Below are positions 4,303 to 5,807 of a stretch of 5,807 nt of DNA, piece after piece. Source of the DNA: CAYFQH01 sp964345215 (GTDB taxonomy: Bacteria > Bacillota > Clostridia > Christensenellales > Aristaeellaceae); assembly GCA_964345215.1 (NCBI GenBank), contig CAYFQH010000082.1, forward strand, positions 1 through 5,807, written 5' to 3'. Below the pieces are notes generated by a model. The model saw nothing but the letters and a program-made list of their open reading frames with translations, did not search any database and was not told the origin of the DNA. Position 1 is the first letter of the stretch. Every line of letters starts with the position of its first letter. Made by a program: the position numbers and the translations under genes.

Positions 4303-5121
4303 ATGGACTGGGGAACAAAGCTGCAACAGATGATTTTAAACAGGCACAGCCAGGGGTTACAGGCCCTGGCTTCGGCAGCGGCGAAGGATGATTCCGCCGC
4401 CCCTTCTAAAAAAACAGCAGATGAAAACTGCGGCAATTGCGAGGGGGGGTTCACCTTCCATAAAGATGAACGGGGCTATACCTATGTGGAAGAATGTCCC
4501 TGCCAGTTGGCTAAAAAAGCCCGGCGAAACCTGGCTAAAAGCGGCCTGGCCGAGGTGATTGACCGGTTTACCTTTGACAACTTTACTGCGGCCCAGCCCT
4601 GGCAAAAAACCATGCTGGCCACGGTTAAAGCCTACAGCCAAGATATAAAGGAGGGGAAGGCCCCCTGGCTGTACATCGGCGGCCAGGTGGGCTGCGGCAA
4701 AACCCACCTTTGCACTGCCCTTGCAGGGGATTTGCTGCAGGCCAACATTGCCGTAAAGTACGCCATTTGGCCGGGAGAGGTGGCCTTGATGAAGGCTTAC
4801 ACCATGGATGGGGACAAGCGGCAGCGGCTGATGGACCCTTTGACCACAGCCCCCCTGCTGTATGTAGATGATTTTTTAAAAACTGCAAACAGGGGGGAAG
4901 CCCCGGCGGTAACCGATGCAGACATTCGCCTGGCCTTTGAGCTGTTTAACCTGCGCTACACCCGCAACCTGCCCACTGTAATCAGCTGTGAATGGCCCCT
5001 GGACCAGCTGATGGGGGTAGATGAAGGAACCATCAGCCGCATTTACGAAAAAAGCCGGGGCTACAGGCTGGCCATTGGCCGGGACGGGGCAAAAAACTAC
5101 AGGATACGGGGGATGGAATGA
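4303..5121 (+). CDS. DnaC/DnaI-like AAA+ helicase loader
   Basis: The 272-aa product has an N-terminal zinc-binding module (C43-x2-C46 with C65-x-C67) followed by an AAA+ ATPase domain. The Walker A is GGQVGCGKT (126-134), the Walker B is LLYVDDF (185-191), a sensor-like strand follows (TVISCEW, 225-231), and an arginine-bearing segment stands near 245 (GTISRIYEK). This is the layout of DnaC/DnaI loaders, which place the replicative helicase on the origin using ATP. With the DnaD-like initiator upstream it would take over host helicase for phage replication. ATG 4303 has AAAGGAGG seven bases upstream. Length is usual for the family. It starts a run of closely spaced small genes. The IstB family is related, but the context (no transposase) argues against it. 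Confidence 0.92.
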   Translation: MDWGTKLQQMILNRHSQGLQALASAAAKDDSAAPSKKTADENCGNCEGGFTFHKDERGYTYVEECPCQLAKKARRNLAKSGLAEVIDRFTFDNFTAAQPWQKTMLATVKAYSQDIKEGKAPWLYIGGQVGCGKTHLCTALAGDLLQANIAVKYAIWPGEVALMKAYTMDGDKRQRLMDPLTTAPLLYVDDFLKTANRGEAPAVTDADIRLAFELFNLRYTRNLPTVISCEWPLDQLMGVDEGTISRIYEKSRGYRLAIGRDGAKNYRIRGME

Positions 5122-5128
5122 GGGGAGG

Positions 5129-5257
5129 ATGGACAACAATAAGGGGTGTATGTGCTGTAGGCGGGGAAGGGCTTTTTTGTTTGGAGAAAGTAGGGCAAGG
5201 GGCAGGGCCGGGATGAGGCAGCCTTTGAAAAGGAGTAAAAGGAAACCCAGGGCATGA
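5129..5257 (+). CDS. Small basic protein of 42 aa, unknown
   Basis: ATG 5129 lies seven bases after the loader stop. AGGGGAGG stands directly in front, closer than ideal, so coupling to the loader may help initiation. The product has a Cys cluster (GCMCC, residues 6-10) and an Arg/Lys-rich remainder ending KRSKRKPRA, suggesting nucleic acid contact or simply low complexity. Its stop overlaps the next start (ATGA). I do not recognise it. Confidence 0.42.
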   Translation: MDNNKGCMCCRRGRAFLFGESRARGRAGMRQPLKRSKRKPRA

Positions 5258-5433
5258 AGGGTTGGCATGAAGCGCTTGATAAAGAGGAAAGGATACCAGG
5301 GGCTATCAAAGGGCAAAGAAGGGGCAAGGAATACCCAAAGACCAAAGGGCATCAAAAAAGAACCGCCCCCGATGGGGGAGGAAAAAACAAAAAAAGCAAC
5401 GCAAACGGTTGCAAAGGAGGGGTTATCAGGTGA
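5254..5433 (+). CDS. Small hydrophilic protein of 59 aa, unknown
   Basis: ATG 5254 overlaps the preceding stop (ATGA), and its own TGA overlaps the next GTG (GTGA), so this frame exactly bridges two neighbours by 4-base overlaps. The product begins MKGWHEALDKEERIPGAIKG and is rich in Lys, Gly and Gln. AAGGAG and AAAGG lie 10-20 bases upstream. A competing frame, ATG 5267 to TAA 5473 (68 aa, also Lys-rich), overlaps it and runs 44 bases into the next gene. I favour the 5254 frame because of the overlaps but cannot exclude the other. A CCCCC-gat-GGGGG hairpin (5366-5378) lies inside. No recognised domain. Confidence 0.42.
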   Translation: MKGWHEALDKEERIPGAIKGQRRGKEYPKTKGHQKRTAPDGGGKNKKSNANGCKGGVIR

Positions 5434-5648
5434 ATACCTACTGGAACGGGGCGGTGATGTGCCCTTATTATAAGCGCACCAGCGACAAACGGCTAACCTG
5501 CGAGTGGAAGGGGAAGGATGAAATTACCCAGGGCTTTAAACAGGAGCGGGACAAGGATGCTTACATGTATGAATACTGCACCCAAAACAAATATAAGCTT
5601 TGCGCCCTGGCGGTGGTGAATGAGCGGTTTTATGAGGAGAATATGTAA
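5430..5648 (+). CDS. Four-cysteine phage protein of 72 aa, function unknown
   Basis: GTG 5430 overlaps the preceding stop (GTGA) and has AAAGGAGG (5413-5420) nine bases upstream. The product has four cysteines at residues 11, 24, 50 and 58, with the pattern CPYYKR...TCEW...EYC...LCALA. This matches a widespread type of short uncharacterised protein in the early regions of Bacillota phages, presumed to bind zinc. It has no catalytic motif. The frame opens at ATG 5409, but that start would put seven extra residues over the ribosome site. Gene reality is well supported; function is unknown. Confidence 0.75.
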   Translation: MNTYWNGAVMCPYYKRTSDKRLTCEWKGKDEITQGFKQERDKDAYMYEYCTQNKYKLCALAVVNERFYEENM

Positions 5649-5678
5649 AAAAACTGGCAAAACAGAAGGGCTTTGCCA
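5647..5678 (-). terminator. Intrinsic terminator in minus-strand orientation
   Basis: TGGCAAA (5655-5661) and TTTGCCA (5672-5678) form a perfect 7-bp stem with a 10-base loop. On the minus strand the stem is followed by one G and seven T (5653-5647). On the plus strand no U-run follows. It would stop leftward transcription entering the early genes, and starts within the stop codon of the four-cysteine gene. Confidence 0.45.
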
Positions 5679-5761
5679 ATAAAAGTTTGATATGGCCAGT
5701 ACCGCAAAAGCCTGGCACAAGGGAAGGGCAGACCTTTTTGCAATTTTAAAAAAGCCATGAA

Positions 5762-5807
5762 ATGAAATTACGAGCTGCCCCCGTTAATTACTCCAGAAAA
5801 CAGGTGC
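5762..5807 (+). CDS. Possible start of a further phage gene, cut by the window end
   Basis: ATG 5762 opens a frame that stays open to the end (MKLRAAPVNYSRKQV). The sequence looks like a normal protein start and continues the rightward gene direction, but no clear ribosome site precedes it and only 15 codons are visible. Product not assignable. Confidence 0.35.
   Translation, partial: MKLRAAPVNYSRKQV

Noticed and set aside
4303..5121. IstB-type transposition helper
   Set aside because: The ATPase core is similar, but no transposase gene or element ends are present, and the neighbour is a DnaD-like initiator.
5267..5473. 68-aa Lys-rich frame
   Set aside because: It overlaps the four-cysteine gene by 44 bases and lacks the exact 4-base overlaps of the 5254 frame. 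Not fully excluded, and mentioned there as the alternative.

Overview
The window looks like the lysogeny and early-replication segment of a prophage, or a related integrative element, in a Gram-positive bacterium. Bacillota, probably Clostridia, fits best. The evidence is the gene set (ImmR/ImmA-type repressor and metallopeptidase, a divergent Cro-like gene, a DnaD-type initiator, a DnaC/DnaI-type loader), the strong AGGAGG-type ribosome sites, the frequent TTG and GTG starts, and the strongly purine-rich coding strand. No integrase, structural gene or attachment site lies inside the window, so the element type is inferred.

Layout. Positions 14-1362 (minus strand) hold a two-gene lysogeny operon: an XRE/HTH repressor (1027-1362) followed two bases later by an ImmA/IrrE-family metallopeptidase (14-1024) that carries three predicted zinc ribbons at its C-terminus. 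Positions 1363-1677 form the divergent control region: a minus-strand promoter, a plus-strand promoter, copies of a TAAC-N7-GTTA inverted repeat that look like shared operators, and a 26-codon leader ORF with its own ribosome site ahead of the repressor. From 1678 everything runs rightward: a Cro-like gene (1678-1884) with a perfect operator copy across its stop codon; an unrecognised repeat-rich protein (about 2013-2981) interrupted by a 100-N assembly gap inside a 21-bp tandem repeat; a DnaD-like initiator (3169-3987); a 238-base non-coding stretch with repeats and competing hairpins; a DnaC-like AAA+ loader (4303-5121); then a string of small genes, the last two joined to their predecessors by 4-base stop/start overlaps and ending in a four-cysteine phage protein (5430-5648). 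A gene may begin at 5762 and run out of the window.

How it may work together. By analogy with ICEBs1 and related phages, the repressor holds the rightward promoter shut and autoregulates its own. The ImmA-like protease would remove it on induction, and the Cro-like protein would then compete for the same operators. The DnaD-like protein would mark the origin, and the DnaC-like ATPase would load the host helicase there.

Most worth a second look: the heptapeptide-repeat protein and its collapsed assembly gap, the operator set, the zinc-ribbon tail on the ImmA homologue, the repressor leader ORF lying over a terminator-like hairpin, and the coupled chain of small ORFs.
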